The notes beneath the pieces were generated by a model, which searched no databases, had not been told where the DNA came from, and saw only the letters and a program-made list of their open reading frames with translations. A DNA stretch of 64,000 nucleotides from Streptomyces sp. M92. Its GTDB lineage: Bacteria; Actinomycetota; Actinomycetes; Streptomycetales; Streptomycetaceae. The stretch's first letter is position 1. Each line of letters starts with the position of its first letter. Position numbers and translations under genes: made by a program. Of the stretch, positions 30,658 to 40,673 are shown one piece after another. The stretch is from positions 2,542,001-2,606,000 of the forward strand of contig NZ_CP101137.1 in assembly GCF_028473745.1 (NCBI RefSeq), read 5' to 3'.

Positions 30658-30966
30658 ATGGCGGGACAGAAGATCCGCATCCGGCTCAAGGCCTACGACC
30701 ACGAGGTCATCGACTCCTCGGCGAAGAAGATCGTCGAGACGGTGACCCGCACTGGTGCGTCGGTCGCGGGCCCGGTGCCGCTGCCCACTGAGAAGAACGT
30801 GTACTGCGTCATCAAGTCGCCGCACAAGTACAAGGACTCGCGCGAGCACTTCGAGATGCGCACGCACAAGCGCCTGATCGACATCCTCGACCCGACCCCC
30901 AAGACCGTTGACTCTCTGATGCGACTCGACCTCCCGGCCGGTGTCGACATCGAGATCAAGCTCTGA
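30658..30966 (+). CDS. rpsJ: 30S ribosomal protein S10
   Basis: S10, 102 residues, standard length. It is a head protein of the 30S subunit and, in other bacteria, the NusE antitermination factor. The start [19 protein letters not shown] and the [12 protein letters not shown] loop are conserved. It is the first gene of the S10 operon. The ATG at 30658 is used; extending the frame upstream reaches only leader sequence. Confidence 0.99.
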   Translation: MAGQKIRIRLKAYDHEVIDSSAKKIVETVTRTGASVAGPVPLPTEKNVYCVIKSPHKYKDSREHFEMRTHKRLIDILDPTPKTVDSLMRLDLPAGVDIEIKL

Positions 30967-30982
30967 GGCCGGTGATCTGAAG

Positions 30983-31627
30983 ATGAACAAGCAGATCAAG
31001 GGCATCCTGGGCGAGAAGCTCGGCATGACGCAGGTGTGGGACGAGAACAACCGTGTTGTTCCGGTCACCGTCGTCAAGGCCGGCCCCAACGTCGTCACCC
31101 AGGTCCGCACGAACGACGTCGACGGCTACGAGTCCGTCCAGATCGCGTTCGGCGAGATCGACCCGCGCAAGGTGAACAAGCCCCTCAAGGGTCACTTCGC
31201 CAAGGCCGACGTCACCCCCCGCCGCCACCTCGTCGAGATCCGCACGGCCGACGCCGCCGAGTACACGCTCGGCCAGGAAGTCACCGCCGAGGTCTTCGAG
31301 GCCGGCATCAAGGTCGACGTGACCGGCAAGAGCAAGGGCAAGGGCTTCGCCGGTGTCATGAAGCGTCACAACTTCAAGGGCCTCGGCGCCGGACACGGCA
31401 CCCAGCGCAAGCACCGCTCGCCCGGTTCCATCGGTGGCTGCGCCACCCCGGGCCGCGTGTTCAAGGGCCTCCGCATGGCCGGCCGTATGGGCAACGAGCG
31501 GGTCACCACCCAGAACCTGACCGTCCACGCCGTTGACGCGGAGAAGGGTCTGCTGCTCATCAAGGGCGCGGTTCCCGGTCCGAACGGCGGCCTCGTCCTG
31601 GTCCGCACCGCGGCCAAGGGGGCCTGA
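30983..31627 (+). CDS. rplC: 50S ribosomal protein L3
   Basis: L3, 214 residues, an early 50S assembly protein near the peptidyl-transferase centre. It starts [21 protein letters not shown] at 30983, 16 bases after rpsJ. The internal loop [19 protein letters not shown] that reaches the ribosome core is intact. Confidence 0.99.
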   Translation: MNKQIKGILGEKLGMTQVWDENNRVVPVTVVKAGPNVVTQVRTNDVDGYESVQIAFGEIDPRKVNKPLKGHFAKADVTPRRHLVEIRTADAAEYTLGQEVTAEVFEAGIKVDVTGKSKGKGFAGVMKRHNFKGLGAGHGTQRKHRSPGSIGGCATPGRVFKGLRMAGRMGNERVTTQNLTVHAVDAEKGLLLIKGAVPGPNGGLVLVRTAAKGA

Positions 31628-31635
31628 GGTAACCG

Positions 31636-32292
31636 ATGAGCACTGTTGACATCCTTTCGCCGGCGGGCGACAAGGCCGGCACCGTCGAGCTCCCCGCGGA
31701 GATCTTCGACGTTGAGAAGGTCAGCATCCCGCTGATCCACCAGGTCGTCGTCGCGCAGCTGGCCGCTGCCCGTCAGGGCACGCACAAGACCAAGACTCGT
31801 GGCGAGGTCCGCGGCGGTGGCAAGAAGCCGTACCGCCAGAAGGGCACCGGCCGCGCCCGTCAGGGCTCGACCCGCGCGCCGCAGTTCGCCGGTGGTGGCG
31901 TCGTGCACGGTCCCGTGCCGCGCGACTACTCGCAGCGCACCCCGAAGAAGATGAAGGCTGCCGCCCTGCGTCACGCCCTCACCGACCGGGCCCGTCACAA
32001 CCGCATCCACGTCGTCTCCGGCGTCGTCGAGGGCGACAGCCCGTCGACGAAGGCCGCCCGGACGCTGTTCGGCAAGATCTCGGAGCGCAAGAACCTGCTC
32101 CTGGTCGTCGACCGCGCCGACGAGGCCGCGTGGCTGTCCGCCCGCAACCTGCCCCAGATCCACATCCTGGAGCCGGGCCAGCTGAACACGTACGACGTTC
32201 TCGTCTCGGACGACGTGGTCTTCACCCAGGCCGCCTTCGAGTCCTTCGTGTCCGGCCCGAAGGCCAATGACACCGAAGGGAGCGAGGCCTGA
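31636..32292 (+). CDS. rplD: 50S ribosomal protein L4
   Basis: L4, 218 residues, lines the exit tunnel. The tunnel loop region [20 protein letters not shown] is intact, so no obvious macrolide-resistance change is seen. It follows rplC after 8 bases. In gamma-proteobacteria L4 autoregulates this operon; not shown for Streptomyces. Confidence 0.99.
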   Translation: MSTVDILSPAGDKAGTVELPAEIFDVEKVSIPLIHQVVVAQLAAARQGTHKTKTRGEVRGGGKKPYRQKGTGRARQGSTRAPQFAGGGVVHGPVPRDYSQRTPKKMKAAALRHALTDRARHNRIHVVSGVVEGDSPSTKAARTLFGKISERKNLLLVVDRADEAAWLSARNLPQIHILEPGQLNTYDVLVSDDVVFTQAAFESFVSGPKANDTEGSEA

Positions 32293-32711
32293 TGGCCATC
32301 CGTCACCCCGCCATCGCCTCCAAGGCCGCGAAGAAGGCCAAGGAAGCGCGCGTCAAGAAGGCGCGTCGGCACGCCGCCGAAGGCAAGAACACCGTCGTCA
32401 CCCCGGCGAGCAAGTCGTTCACGGACCCCCGTGACGTGCTGCTGAAGCCGGTCGTGTCCGAGAAGAGCTACGCGCTCCTCGACGAGAACAAGTACACGTT
32501 CATCGTCGCGCCGGGCTCCAACAAGACCGAGATCAAGGAGGCCGTCCAGGCGGTCTTCTCGGTCAAGGTCACCGGGGTCAACACGATCAACCGCCAGGGC
32601 AAGCGCAAGCGGACCCGCACGGGCTTCGGCAAGCGTGCCGACAGCAAGCGCGCGATCGTGACCCTTGCCGAGGGCGACCGTATCGACATCTTCGGCGGTC
32701 CGACCTCCTGA
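32292..32711 (+). CDS. rplW: 50S ribosomal protein L23
   Basis: L23, 139 residues, at the tunnel exit where trigger factor and SRP dock. The body ([21 protein letters not shown]) is preceded by a basic Ala/Lys-rich N-terminal extension of about 40 residues, longer than in E. coli and typical of Streptomyces. The ATG overlaps the rplD stop (TGATG), so coupling is likely. Confidence 0.98.
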   Translation: MAIRHPAIASKAAKKAKEARVKKARRHAAEGKNTVVTPASKSFTDPRDVLLKPVVSEKSYALLDENKYTFIVAPGSNKTEIKEAVQAVFSVKVTGVNTINRQGKRKRTRTGFGKRADSKRAIVTLAEGDRIDIFGGPTS

Positions 32712-32752
32712 CGGAGGTCCGGATCGTCCGAATATCGGACGAGGACTGAGAA

Positions 32753-33589
32753 ATGGGAATCCGCAAGTACAAGCCGACGACGCCGGGCCGCCGTGGCTCC
32801 TCCGTCGCCGACTTCGTCGAGGTCACGCGGTCCACGCCGGAGAAGTCGCTGGTCCGCCCGCTGCACAGCAAGGGCGGCCGTAACAACGCCGGTCGTGTGA
32901 CCGTTCGCCACCAGGGTGGCGGACACAAGCGCGCCTACCGCGTGATCGACTTCCGTCGTCACGACAAGGACGGCGTGCCGGCGAAGGTCGCGCACATCGA
33001 GTACGACCCCAACCGCACCGCGCGTATCGCGCTGCTGCACTACGCCGACGGCGAGAAGCGCTACATCCTCGCCCCGCGCAACCTGCAGCAGGGCGACCGC
33101 GTCGAGAACGGTCCCGGGGCCGACATCAAGCCGGGCAACAACCTGGCCCTCCGCAACATCCCGGTCGGTACCACGATCCACGCGATCGAGCTCCGTCCCG
33201 GTGGCGGTGCCAAGTTCGCCCGCTCCGCCGGTGCCTCCGTGCAGCTGCTCGCGAAGGAGGGCCAGATGGCCCACCTGCGCATGCCGTCCGGAGAGATCCG
33301 CCTGGTCGACGTGCGCTGCCGCGCCACCGTCGGCGAGGTCGGCAACGCCGAGCAGAGCAACATCAACTGGGGCAAGGCGGGCCGCAAGCGGTGGCTGGGC
33401 GTTCGCCCGACCGTCCGTGGTGTGGTCATGAACCCGGTGGACCACCCGCACGGTGGTGGTGAGGGCCGGACCTCCGGTGGTCGTCACCCCGTGTCCCCGT
33501 GGGGCAAGAAGGAAGGCCGTACTCGTTCGCCCAAGAAGGCGTCGAACAAGTACATCGTCCGCCGCCGCAAGACGAACAAGAAGCGCTAA
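32753..33589 (+). CDS. rplB: 50S ribosomal protein L2
   Basis: L2, 278 residues, joins the subunits and supports the peptidyl-transferase centre. The C-terminal loop with the universally conserved His ([15 protein letters not shown]) is present. It starts [15 protein letters not shown] at 32753. Confidence 0.99.
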   Translation: MGIRKYKPTTPGRRGSSVADFVEVTRSTPEKSLVRPLHSKGGRNNAGRVTVRHQGGGHKRAYRVIDFRRHDKDGVPAKVAHIEYDPNRTARIALLHYADGEKRYILAPRNLQQGDRVENGPGADIKPGNNLALRNIPVGTTIHAIELRPGGGAKFARSAGASVQLLAKEGQMAHLRMPSGEIRLVDVRCRATVGEVGNAEQSNINWGKAGRKRWLGVRPTVRGVVMNPVDHPHGGGEGRTSGGRHPVSPWGKKEGRTRSPKKASNKYIVRRRKTNKKR

Positions 33590-33601
33590 GGACGGGTTGA
33601 G

Positions 33602-33883
33602 ATGCCTCGTAGCTTGAAGAAGGGACCCTTCGTCGACGACCACCTGATCAAGAAGGTGGACACGCAGAACGAAGCCGGTACCAAGAACGTCATCAAGACC
33701 TGGTCCCGTCGCTCGATGATCGTCCCGGCGATGCTCGGCCACACGATCGCGGTGCACAACGGCAAGACCCACATCCCGGTGTTTGTCACCGAGTCCATGG
33801 TCGGCCACAAGCTCGGCGAGTTCTCGCCGACGCGCACCTTCCGGGGTCACGTCAAGGACGACCGGAAGTCGAAGCGCCGCTAG
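33602..33883 (+). CDS. rpsS: 30S ribosomal protein S19
   Basis: S19, 93 residues, a head protein partnered with S13. The start [19 protein letters not shown] and the end [16 protein letters not shown] are canonical. 12 bases after rplB. Confidence 0.99.
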   Translation: MPRSLKKGPFVDDHLIKKVDTQNEAGTKNVIKTWSRRSMIVPAMLGHTIAVHNGKTHIPVFVTESMVGHKLGEFSPTRTFRGHVKDDRKSKRR

Positions 33884-33927
33884 TCAGCGGGGTGTGAAAG
33901 ACCATGACAAACACTGAAGGGACAACC

Positions 33928-34275
33928 ATGGAAGCCAGGGCCCAGGCGCGGTACATCCGCGTCACGCCCATGAAGGCCCGCCGCGTGGTGGACCTCATCC
34001 GTGGCATGGATGCCACGGAGGCTCAGGCGGTCCTGCGTTTCGCCCCGCAGGCCGCGAGCGTGCCGGTCGGCAAGGTGCTGGACAGCGCCATTGCCAACGC
34101 CGCGCACAACTACGACCACACCGACGCCGACAGCCTCTTCATTTCCGAGGCCTACGTCGACGAGGGCCCGACCCTGAAGCGGTTCCGGCCGCGTGCCCAG
34201 GGCCGCGCCTACCGGATCCGCAAGCGGACCAGCCACATCACCGTGGTCGTCAGCAGCAAGGAAGGAACCCGGTAA
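33928..34275 (+). CDS. rplV: 50S ribosomal protein L22
   Basis: L22, 115 residues from ATG 33928, lines the exit tunnel with L4. GAAGGG lies 7 bases before this ATG and family alignment starts here; ATG 33904 would add eight residues. [20 protein letters not shown] and the tunnel hairpin ([18 protein letters not shown]) are intact. Its stop overlaps the rpsC start (TAATG). Confidence 0.97.
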   Translation: MEARAQARYIRVTPMKARRVVDLIRGMDATEAQAVLRFAPQAASVPVGKVLDSAIANAAHNYDHTDADSLFISEAYVDEGPTLKRFRPRAQGRAYRIRKRTSHITVVVSSKEGTR

Positions 34276-35105
34276 TGGGCCAGAAGGTAAACCCGCACGG
34301 GTTCCGGCTCGGTGTCACGACCGACTTCAAGTCGCGTTGGTACGCCGACAAGCTGTACAAGGACTACGTCAAGGAAGACGTCGCCATCCGACGGATGATG
34401 ACGTCCGGCATGGAGCGCGCCGGCATCTCCAAGGTCGAGATCGAGCGCACCCGTGACCGCGTGCGGGTGGACATCCACACCGCTCGTCCGGGCATCGTCA
34501 TCGGCCGCCGCGGCGCCGAGGCCGACCGCATCCGCGGTGACCTCGAGAAGCTCACCGGCAAGCAGGTCCAGCTGAACATCCTCGAGGTCAAGAACCCCGA
34601 GACCGACGCTCAGCTGGTTGCCCAGGCCGTCGCCGAGCAGCTCTCCTCCCGCGTCTCCTTCCGCCGTGCCATGCGCAAGAGCATGCAGTCGGCGATGAAG
34701 GCCGGCGCCAAGGGCATCAAGATCCAGTGCGGTGGCCGCCTCGGCGGCGCCGAGATGTCCCGCTCGGAGTTCTACCGCGAGGGCCGTGTGCCCCTGCACA
34801 CGCTCCGCGCGAACGTGGACTACGGCTTCTTCGAGGCCAAGACGACCTTCGGCCGCATCGGTGTGAAGGTCTGGATCTACAAGGGCGACGTCAAGAACAT
34901 CGCCGAGGTCCGCGCCGAGAACGCCGCCGCCCGTGCGGGCAACCGCCCGGCTCGTGGTGGCAACGACCGCCCGGCCCGTGGTGGCCGCGGTGGCGAGCGT
35001 CGCGGGCGCAAGCCGCAGCAGCAGTCGGCTCCGGCCGCCGAGGCCCCCAAGGCCGAGGCGCCCGCCGCTGCCGCTCCGGCTGAGAGCACCGGAACGGAGG
35101 CCTGA
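34275..35105 (+). CDS. rpsC: 30S ribosomal protein S3 with extended tail
   Basis: S3, 276 residues, lines the mRNA entry channel. The KH domain ([20 protein letters not shown]) and the C-terminal S3 domain end near residue 215. After that comes an unstructured tail of about 60 residues, first Arg/Gly-rich with two near-repeats ([18 protein letters not shown]) and then Ala/Pro/Glu-rich. The tail is much longer than in E. coli; similar tails occur in other actinobacteria. Confidence 0.99.
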   Translation: MGQKVNPHGFRLGVTTDFKSRWYADKLYKDYVKEDVAIRRMMTSGMERAGISKVEIERTRDRVRVDIHTARPGIVIGRRGAEADRIRGDLEKLTGKQVQLNILEVKNPETDAQLVAQAVAEQLSSRVSFRRAMRKSMQSAMKAGAKGIKIQCGGRLGGAEMSRSEFYREGRVPLHTLRANVDYGFFEAKTTFGRIGVKVWIYKGDVKNIAEVRAENAAARAGNRPARGGNDRPARGGRGGERRGRKPQQQSAPAAEAPKAEAPAAAAPAESTGTEA

Positions 35106-35110
35106 CCGTC

Positions 35111-35530
35111 ATGCTGATCCCCCGTAGGGTCAAGCACCGCAAGCAGCACCACCCGAAGCGCCGTGGTCTGGCCAAGGGCGGTACGCAGGTTGCGTTCGGC
35201 GAGTACGGCATCCAGGCCCTCACGCCGGCGTACGTGACCAACCGCCAGATCGAGGCGGCCCGTATCGCGATGACCCGCCACATCAAGCGTGGCGGCAAGG
35301 TCTGGATCAACATCTACCCGGACCGCCCGCTCACGAAGAAGCCGGCCGAGACCCGCATGGGTTCCGGTAAGGGTTCTCCGGAGTGGTGGATCGCGAACGT
35401 GCACCCGGGTCGGGTCATGTTCGAGCTGTCCTACCCCAACGAGAAGATCGCCCGTGAGGCGCTGACTCGTGCGGCCCACAAGCTGCCGATGAAGTGCCGG
35501 ATCGTCAAGCGCGAGGCAGGTGAAGCGTGA
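35111..35530 (+). CDS. rplP: 50S ribosomal protein L16
   Basis: L16, 139 residues, near the A-site tRNA. The canonical [17 protein letters not shown] start is 5 bases after rpsC, and the [16 protein letters not shown] loop is present. Its stop overlaps the rpmC start. Confidence 0.99.
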   Translation: MLIPRRVKHRKQHHPKRRGLAKGGTQVAFGEYGIQALTPAYVTNRQIEAARIAMTRHIKRGGKVWINIYPDRPLTKKPAETRMGSGKGSPEWWIANVHPGRVMFELSYPNEKIAREALTRAAHKLPMKCRIVKREAGEA

Positions 35531-35754
35531 TGTCGGCCGGTACCAAGGCGTCCGAGCTGCGCGAGCTGGGCAACGAGGAGCTTCTCGCGAAGCTCCGCGA
35601 GGCCAAGGAAGAGCTGTTCAACCTCCGCTTCCAGGCGGCCACGGGTCAGCTCGAGAACCACGGCCGTCTCAAGGCGGTCCGCAAGGACATCGCCCGGATC
35701 TACACCCTCATGCGTGAGCGTGAGCTCGGCATCGAGACGGTGGAGAACGCCTGA
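35530..35754 (+). CDS. rpmC: 50S ribosomal protein L29
   Basis: L29, 74 residues from ATG 35530, which overlaps the rplP TGA; GTG 35527 would add one Met. The two-helix pattern [27 protein letters not shown] is clear. Its stop overlaps the rpsQ ATG. Confidence 0.97.
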   Translation: MSAGTKASELRELGNEELLAKLREAKEELFNLRFQAATGQLENHGRLKAVRKDIARIYTLMRERELGIETVENA

Positions 35755-36041
35755 TGAGCGAGAACAACGTGACTGAAGAGACGAAGGCCGCCCGCGGCTT
35801 CCGCAAGACCCGCGAGGGTCTGGTCGTCAGCGACAAGATGGACAAGACCGTCGTCGTCGCCGTCGAGGACCGCGTCAAGCACGCGCTGTACGGCAAGGTC
35901 ATCCGCCGTACGGAGAAGCTCAAGGCGCACGACGAGCAGAACGCCGCCGGTGTCGGCGACCGCGTCCTCCTCATGGAGACCCGGCCGCTGTCCGCGACGA
36001 AGCGCTGGCGCGTCGTCGAGATCCTCGAGAAGGCCAAGTAA
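35754..36041 (+). CDS. rpsQ: 30S ribosomal protein S17
   Basis: S17, 95 residues, binds the 5' domain of 16S rRNA. The OB fold reads [22 protein letters not shown]. The ATG overlaps the rpmC TGA. It is the last gene of the S10 operon proper; two hairpins follow. Confidence 0.99.
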   Translation: MSENNVTEETKAARGFRKTREGLVVSDKMDKTVVVAVEDRVKHALYGKVIRRTEKLKAHDEQNAAGVGDRVLLMETRPLSATKRWRVVEILEKAK

Positions 36042-36043
36042 TT

Positions 36044-36111
36044 CCTGCGGTAATTCCCCGCAGGTCAGTTCCGCCAGGCTCGGCAGGGGTGCTCGTACTG
36101 GGCCCCCTGCC
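36044..36111 (+). terminator. Two consecutive hairpins between rpsQ and rplN
   Basis: Hairpin 1 pairs CCTGCGG (36044-36050) with CCGCAGG (36058-36064). Hairpin 2 pairs GGCAGGGG (36082-36089) with its complement (about 36104-36111). They fill most of the 99-base gap at the S10/spc operon boundary. Neither has a U tract, so attenuation or RNA processing is as likely as full termination. Confidence 0.6.
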
Positions 36112-36140
36112 GGGAACCGGCAGACAATCAGGAGATAGAC

Positions 36141-36509
36141 GTGATCCAGCAGGAGTCGCGACTGCGCGTCGCCGACAACACTGGTGCGAAGGAAATTCTT
36201 TGCATCCGTGTGCTCGGTGGCTCCGGTCGCCGCTACGCGGGCATCGGTGACGTCATCGTCGCCACCGTCAAGGACGCGATCCCCGGTGGCAACGTGAAGA
36301 AGGGTGACGTCATCAAGGCGGTCATCGTTCGCACCGTCAAGGAGCGTCGCCGTCCGGATGGCTCGTACATCCGCTTCGACGAGAACGCCGCCGTCATTCT
36401 GAAGAACGACGGCGACCCCCGCGGCACCCGTATCTTCGGCCCCGTCGGCCGTGAGCTGCGCGAGAAGAAGTTCATGAAGATCATCTCCCTCGCGCCGGAG
36501 GTGCTGTGA
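36141..36509 (+). CDS. rplN: 50S ribosomal protein L14
   Basis: L14, 122 residues, at the subunit interface. The canonical start is [19 protein letters not shown], here from a GTG; AGGAG precedes it. First gene of the spc operon. Confidence 0.99.
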   Translation: MIQQESRLRVADNTGAKEILCIRVLGGSGRRYAGIGDVIVATVKDAIPGGNVKKGDVIKAVIVRTVKERRRPDGSYIRFDENAAVILKNDGDPRGTRIFGPVGRELREKKFMKIISLAPEVL

Positions 36510-36511
36510 GC

Positions 36512-36835
36512 ATGAAGATCAAGAAGGGCGACCTGGTCCAGGTCATCACCGGCAAGGACAAGGGCAAGCAGGGCAAGGTCATCGCGGCCTTCCCCCGCGA
36601 GGACCGCGTCCTGGTCGAGGGTGTCAACCGGGTCAAGAAGCACACCAAGGCCGGGCCGACCGCTCGCGGTTCGCAGGCCGGCGGCATCGTCACCACCGAG
36701 GCCCCGATCCACGTCTCCAACGTCCAGCTGGTCGTGGAGAAGGACGGCAACAAGGTTGTGACCCGCGTCGGTTACCGCTTCGACGACGAAGGCAACAAGA
36801 TCCGCGTTGCCAAGCGGACGGGTGAGGACATCTGA
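36512..36835 (+). CDS. rplX: 50S ribosomal protein L24
   Basis: L24, 107 residues from ATG 36512, with GGAGGTG about 9 bases upstream inside rplN; GTG 36506 is the alternative. The KOW motif is [19 protein letters not shown]. Its stop overlaps the rplE ATG. Confidence 0.97.
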   Translation: MKIKKGDLVQVITGKDKGKQGKVIAAFPREDRVLVEGVNRVKKHTKAGPTARGSQAGGIVTTEAPIHVSNVQLVVEKDGNKVVTRVGYRFDDEGNKIRVAKRTGEDI

Positions 36836-37392
36836 TGACGACCACCACCACTCCGCGTCTGAAGACGAAGTACCGCGAGGAGATCGCCGGCAAGCTGCGT
36901 GAGGAGTTCTCGTACGAGAACGTCATGCAGGTTCCGGGCCTCGTCAAGATCGTGGTCAACATGGGTGTGGGCGACGCCGCCCGCGACTCCAAGCTGATCG
37001 AGGGCGCCATCCGCGACCTCACCACGATCACCGGTCAGAAGCCGGCCGTCACCAAGGCCCGCAAGTCCATCGCGCAGTTCAAGCTGCGTGAGGGTCAGCC
37101 GATCGGTGCCCACGTCACGCTCCGTGGCGACCGCATGTGGGAGTTCCTGGACCGCACCCTGTCGCTCGCGCTGCCGCGCATCCGCGACTTCCGCGGCCTG
37201 TCCCCCAAGCAGTTCGACGGCCGTGGCAACTACACCTTCGGTCTCACGGAGCAGGTCATGTTCCACGAGATCGACCAGGACAAGATCGACCGCGTCCGGG
37301 GTATGGACATCACCGTGGTGACCACGGCGACCAACGACGCTGAGGGCCGCGCGCTCCTTCGTCACCTCGGCTTCCCGTTCAAGGAGGCGTGA
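36835..37392 (+). CDS. rplE: 50S ribosomal protein L5
   Basis: L5, 185 residues, binds 5S rRNA and contacts P-site t[26 protein letters not shown] and [19 protein letters not shown] are conserved. Coupled to rplX by a one-base overlap (TGATG). Confidence 0.99.
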   Translation: MTTTTTPRLKTKYREEIAGKLREEFSYENVMQVPGLVKIVVNMGVGDAARDSKLIEGAIRDLTTITGQKPAVTKARKSIAQFKLREGQPIGAHVTLRGDRMWEFLDRTLSLALPRIRDFRGLSPKQFDGRGNYTFGLTEQVMFHEIDQDKIDRVRGMDITVVTTATNDAEGRALLRHLGFPFKEA

Positions 37393-37397
37393 GCGAG

Positions 37398-37583
37398 ATG
37401 GCGAAGAAGGCTCTGATCGCTAAGGCTGCTCGCAAGCCCAAGTTCGGTGTGCGTGGCTACACCCGCTGCCAGCGCTGCGGCCGCCCGCACTCCGTCTACC
37501 GCAAGTTCGGCCTGTGCCGCGTGTGCCTTCGTGAGATGGCTCACCGCGGCGAGCTGCCGGGCGTGACCAAGAGCTCCTGGTAA
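37398..37583 (+). CDS. rpsZ: 30S ribosomal protein S14, zinc type
   Basis: S14 of the short zinc-binding form, 61 residues, with CQRCGRPH and CRVCLREM giving the four Cys ligands. Streptomyces often carries a second, zinc-free S14 elsewhere that replaces it under Zur control. AGGAGG, inside the rplE end, precedes ATG 37398 by 10 bases. Confidence 0.97.
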   Translation: MAKKALIAKAARKPKFGVRGYTRCQRCGRPHSVYRKFGLCRVCLREMAHRGELPGVTKSSW

Positions 37584-37792
37584 TCCGGTAATCCCGGGTT
37601 ATTCAGACTCTCGGTAAGCATCTGGGTCGGCAGGGGCCCGCCCTCACATGCCTTAGGCTTGTGGGGTTGGGCGTCTGCCGCCCGTACGACTTACTACGCC
37701 GTAGGTCCACCGCGCCGCACCCGTCCCGTCTCGGATCGGGGAGAGGGATGGCGCACCAGGAAACCCCGGCGAGAGAGGCCGAAGGCCAATTC

Positions 37793-38191
37793 ATGACCAT
37801 GACTGATCCGATCGCAGACATGCTTACGCGTCTGCGGAACGCGAACTCGGCGTACCACGACTCCGTGACGATGCCGGCGTCCAAGATCAAGTCTCACATC
37901 GCGGAGATCCTCCAGCAGGAGGGCTTCATCACGGGCTGGAAGACCGAGGACGCCGAGGTCGGCAAGAACCTCGTCCTCGAGCTGAAGTTCGGCCCGAACC
38001 GTGAGCGCTCCATCGCGGGCATCAAGCGGATCTCCAAGCCCGGTCTCCGGGTGTACGCGAAGTCCACCAACCTGCCCAAGGTGCTGGGCGGCCTCGGCGT
38101 GGCGATCATCTCCACGTCGCACGGGCTCCTCACCGACAAGCAGGCCGGCAAGAAGGGCGTGGGTGGGGAAGTCCTCGCCTACGTCTGGTAG
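37793..38191 (+). CDS. rpsH: 30S ribosomal protein S8
   Basis: S8, 132 residues, binds the central domain of 16S rRNA. Its start [18 protein letters not shown] at 37793 follows a 209-base gap, unusually long within the operon. The gap contains TAGGCT near 37652, a possible -10 of an internal promoter, and GGAGAGGG further down. The upstream in-frame extension (to 37661) is not coding-like. Confidence 0.98.
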   Translation: MTMTDPIADMLTRLRNANSAYHDSVTMPASKIKSHIAEILQQEGFITGWKTEDAEVGKNLVLELKFGPNRERSIAGIKRISKPGLRVYAKSTNLPKVLGGLGVAIISTSHGLLTDKQAGKKGVGGEVLAYVW

Positions 38192-38215
38192 CGGAAGGGA
38201 ACGGAGGAAACAGCT

Positions 38216-38755
38216 ATGTCGCGCATCGGCAAGCTCCCCATCGCGGTTCCCGCCGGCGTGGACGTCACCATCGACGGCCGTACGGTTTCGGTCAAGGGCC
38301 CCAAGGGCACGCTGACCCACACCGTCGTGGCACCGATCGACATCGCCAAGGGTGAGGACGGCGTTCTGAACGTCACCCGCCCCAACGAAGAGCGTCAGAG
38401 CAAGGCCCTGCACGGCCTGTCCCGCACGCTGGTGGCGAACATGATCACCGGCGTGACCCAGGGTTACGTGAAGAAGCTCGAGATCAGCGGTGTCGGTTAC
38501 CGCGTTGTCGCCAAGGGTTCGAACCTGGAGTTCTCCCTGGGCTACAGCCACCCGATCACCGTCGAGGCCCCCGAGGGCATCACCTTCAAGGTGGAGTCCC
38601 CGACCCGCTTCTCGGTCGAGGGCATCGACAAGCAGAAGGTCGGCGAGGTTGCGGCCAACATCCGCAAGCTGCGCAAGCCCGACCCGTACAAGGCCAAGGG
38701 CGTCAAGTACGAGGGCGAAGTCATCCGCCGCAAGGTCGGAAAGGCGGGTAAGTAA
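38216..38755 (+). CDS. rplF: 50S ribosomal protein L6
   Basis: L6, 179 residues, two similar beta domains. It starts [17 protein letters not shown], and the end motif [18 protein letters not shown] is intact. GGAGGAA precedes the ATG. Confidence 0.99.
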   Translation: MSRIGKLPIAVPAGVDVTIDGRTVSVKGPKGTLTHTVVAPIDIAKGEDGVLNVTRPNEERQSKALHGLSRTLVANMITGVTQGYVKKLEISGVGYRVVAKGSNLEFSLGYSHPITVEAPEGITFKVESPTRFSVEGIDKQKVGEVAANIRKLRKPDPYKAKGVKYEGEVIRRKVGKAGK

Positions 38756-38758
38756 GCC

Positions 38759-39142
38759 ATGGCATACGGGCAGAAGATCCTCAAGGGCGACGCCTACAAG
38801 CGCGCCGCGATCAAGCGCCGTCACATCCGGATTCGCAAGAATCTCTCGGGTACGGCGGAGCGTCCCCGTCTGGTCGTTACTCGCTCGAACCGCCACATCG
38901 TGGCCCAGGTGATCGACGACCTCAAGGGTCACACCCTTGCGTCGGCGTCCACCCTGGACAGCTCGATCCGTGGCGGCGAGGCCGACAAGTCCGCGCAGGC
39001 CAAGCAGGTCGGCGCCCTGGTCGCCGAGCGCGCCAAGGCCGCGGGTGTCGAGGCCGTCGTGTTCGACCGCGGTGGCAACCAGTACGCCGGGCGCATCGCC
39101 GCTCTGGCGGACGCCGCCCGCGAAGCCGGTCTGAAGTTCTGA
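38759..39142 (+). CDS. rplR: 50S ribosomal protein L18
   Basis: L18, 127 residues, binds 5S rRNA with L5. [20 protein letters not shown] and [20 protein letters not shown] are conserved. It starts 3 bases after rplF. Confidence 0.99.
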   Translation: MAYGQKILKGDAYKRAAIKRRHIRIRKNLSGTAERPRLVVTRSNRHIVAQVIDDLKGHTLASASTLDSSIRGGEADKSAQAKQVGALVAERAKAAGVEAVVFDRGGNQYAGRIAALADAAREAGLKF

Positions 39143-39183
39143 GCCGGTTCCGTAGCTAGCGGAAACAGAGAGAGGTAATTCCA

Positions 39184-39789
39184 ATGGCTGGACCCCAGCG
39201 CCGCGGTGGCGGTGCCGGTGGCGGCGAGCGGCGGGACCGGAAGGGCCGTGACGGCGGCGCAGCTGCCGCCGAGAAGACCGCTTACGTTGAGCGCGTCGTC
39301 GCGATCAACCGCGTCGCCAAGGTTGTGAAGGGTGGTCGTCGCTTCAGCTTCACCGCGCTGGTCGTGGTGGGCGACGGTGACGGCACCGTGGGTGTCGGAT
39401 ACGGCAAGGCCAAGGAGGTGCCGGCCGCCATCGCCAAGGGCGTTGAGGAGGCCAAGAAGCACTTCTTCAAGGTCCCCCGCATCCAGGGCACCATCCCGCA
39501 CCCCATCCAGGGTGAGAAGGCTGCCGGCGTCGTGCTGCTCAAGCCCGCGTCCCCCGGTACCGGTGTTATCGCCGGTGGTCCGGTGCGCGCCGTGCTCGAG
39601 TGCGCCGGTATCCACGACGTGCTGTCGAAGTCGCTCGGCTCCGACAACCAGATCAACATCGTGCACGCGACCGTGGAGGCCCTGAAGGGCCTGCAGCGTC
39701 CCGAGGAGATCGCGGCCCGCCGCGGTCTGCCGCTCGAGGACGTCGCCCCCGCGGCTCTTCTCCGTGCGCGTGCCGGGGCGGGTGCGTAA
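39184..39789 (+). CDS. rpsE: 30S ribosomal protein S5
   Basis: S5, 201 residues. An N-terminal Gly/Arg-rich extension of about 30 residues precedes the dsRNA-binding fold ([20 protein letters not shown]). The loop where spectinomycin resistance changes arise is intact by eye. AGAGAGG is close upstream. Confidence 0.99.
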   Translation: MAGPQRRGGGAGGGERRDRKGRDGGAAAAEKTAYVERVVAINRVAKVVKGGRRFSFTALVVVGDGDGTVGVGYGKAKEVPAAIAKGVEEAKKHFFKVPRIQGTIPHPIQGEKAAGVVLLKPASPGTGVIAGGPVRAVLECAGIHDVLSKSLGSDNQINIVHATVEALKGLQRPEEIAARRGLPLEDVAPAALLRARAGAGA

Positions 39790-39791
39790 TC

Positions 39792-39974
39792 ATGGCGCAG
39801 CTCAAGATTACGCAGGTCAAGTCCTACATCGGCAGCAAGCAGAACCACCGTGACACCCTGCGTTCCCTTGGTCTCAAGGGCATCAACACGCAGGTCGTCA
39901 AGGAGGACCGCCCCGAGTTCCGCGGCATGGTGCACACCGTCCGCCACCTCGTGACGGTCGAGGAGGTCGACTGA
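39792..39974 (+). CDS. rpmD: 50S ribosomal protein L30
   Basis: L30, 60 residues. [19 protein letters not shown] starts 2 bases after the rpsE stop; [20 protein letters not shown] is conserved. Confidence 0.98.
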   Translation: MAQLKITQVKSYIGSKQNHRDTLRSLGLKGINTQVVKEDRPEFRGMVHTVRHLVTVEEVD

Positions 39975-39976
39975 TC

Positions 39977-40432
39977 ATGGCGGAGCAGAACCCGCTCAAG
40001 ATCCACAACCTCCGTCCGGCCCCCGGCGCCAAGACCGCCAAGACCCGTGTCGGTCGTGGTGAGGCGTCGAAGGGTAAGACGGCCGGTCGTGGTACGAAGG
40101 GTACGAAGGCCCGTTACCAGGTTCCGGAGCGCTTCGAGGGTGGCCAGATGCCCCTCCACATGCGTCTTCCGAAGCTGAAGGGCTTCAAGAACCCGTTCAA
40201 GACCGAGTTCCAGGTCGTGAACCTCGACAAGCTGGCCGCGCTGTACCCCGAGGGTGGCGAGGTCACCGTCGAGGGCCTGGTGGCCAAGGGTGCCGTTCGC
40301 AAGAACAGCCTCGTCAAGGTCCTCGGCCAGGGCGAGATCTCCGTGGCGCTGCAGGTGACGGTCGACGCCGTCTCCGGCTCCGCCAAGGAGAAGATCACCG
40401 CCGCCGGCGGTACCGTCACCGAGCTCGTCTGA
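39977..40432 (+). CDS. rplO: 50S ribosomal protein L15
   Basis: L15, 151 residues. The basic Gly-rich N-terminal arm ([20 protein letters not shown]) and the globular C-terminus are both present. Last gene before the hairpin and promoter that separate the spc genes from secY. Confidence 0.99.
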   Translation: MAEQNPLKIHNLRPAPGAKTAKTRVGRGEASKGKTAGRGTKGTKARYQVPERFEGGQMPLHMRLPKLKGFKNPFKTEFQVVNLDKLAALYPEGGEVTVEGLVAKGAVRKNSLVKVLGQGEISVALQVTVDAVSGSAKEKITAAGGTVTELV

Positions 40433-40464
40433 ACTACTCAGGCGTGTCGATGACATGAGCGATC

Positions 40465-40504
40465 CCAACCGGGGATGCCCCACAAAAGGGGTATCCCCGG
40501 TTGG
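40465..40504 (+). terminator. Terminator/attenuator between rplO and secY
   Basis: CCAACCGGGGAT plus CCCC (40465-40481) pairs with its complement (40488-40504) around ACAAAA, with one bulged pair. The stem is about 16 bp and is followed by TCGTTC. A promoter follows at 40508. Confidence 0.8.
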
Positions 40505-40507
40505 TCG

Positions 40508-40537
40508 TTCCAAGGGAAGTGCTCCCGCCGGTAAGGT
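40508..40537 (+). promoter_or_regulatory. secY promoter candidate
   Basis: TTCCAA at 40508-40513 and TAAGGT at 40532-40537, 18 bases apart, lie directly behind the rplO hairpin. A second TTGACC at about 40593 has no good -10. The leader to secY would be about 130 bases. Confidence 0.45.
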
Positions 40538-40673
40538 GGCCTGCGCTGCCCTCTTTCACGGGTGCGTCACATGAGGCACCCTGAGCGGCAGTTGACCGTT
40601 ACTTACTTTGTCGTCAGTCGAACCTCAAGACCGTCACCCTTGACGCAGTAGCGCGGGGGTCGCAGGAGGCACC

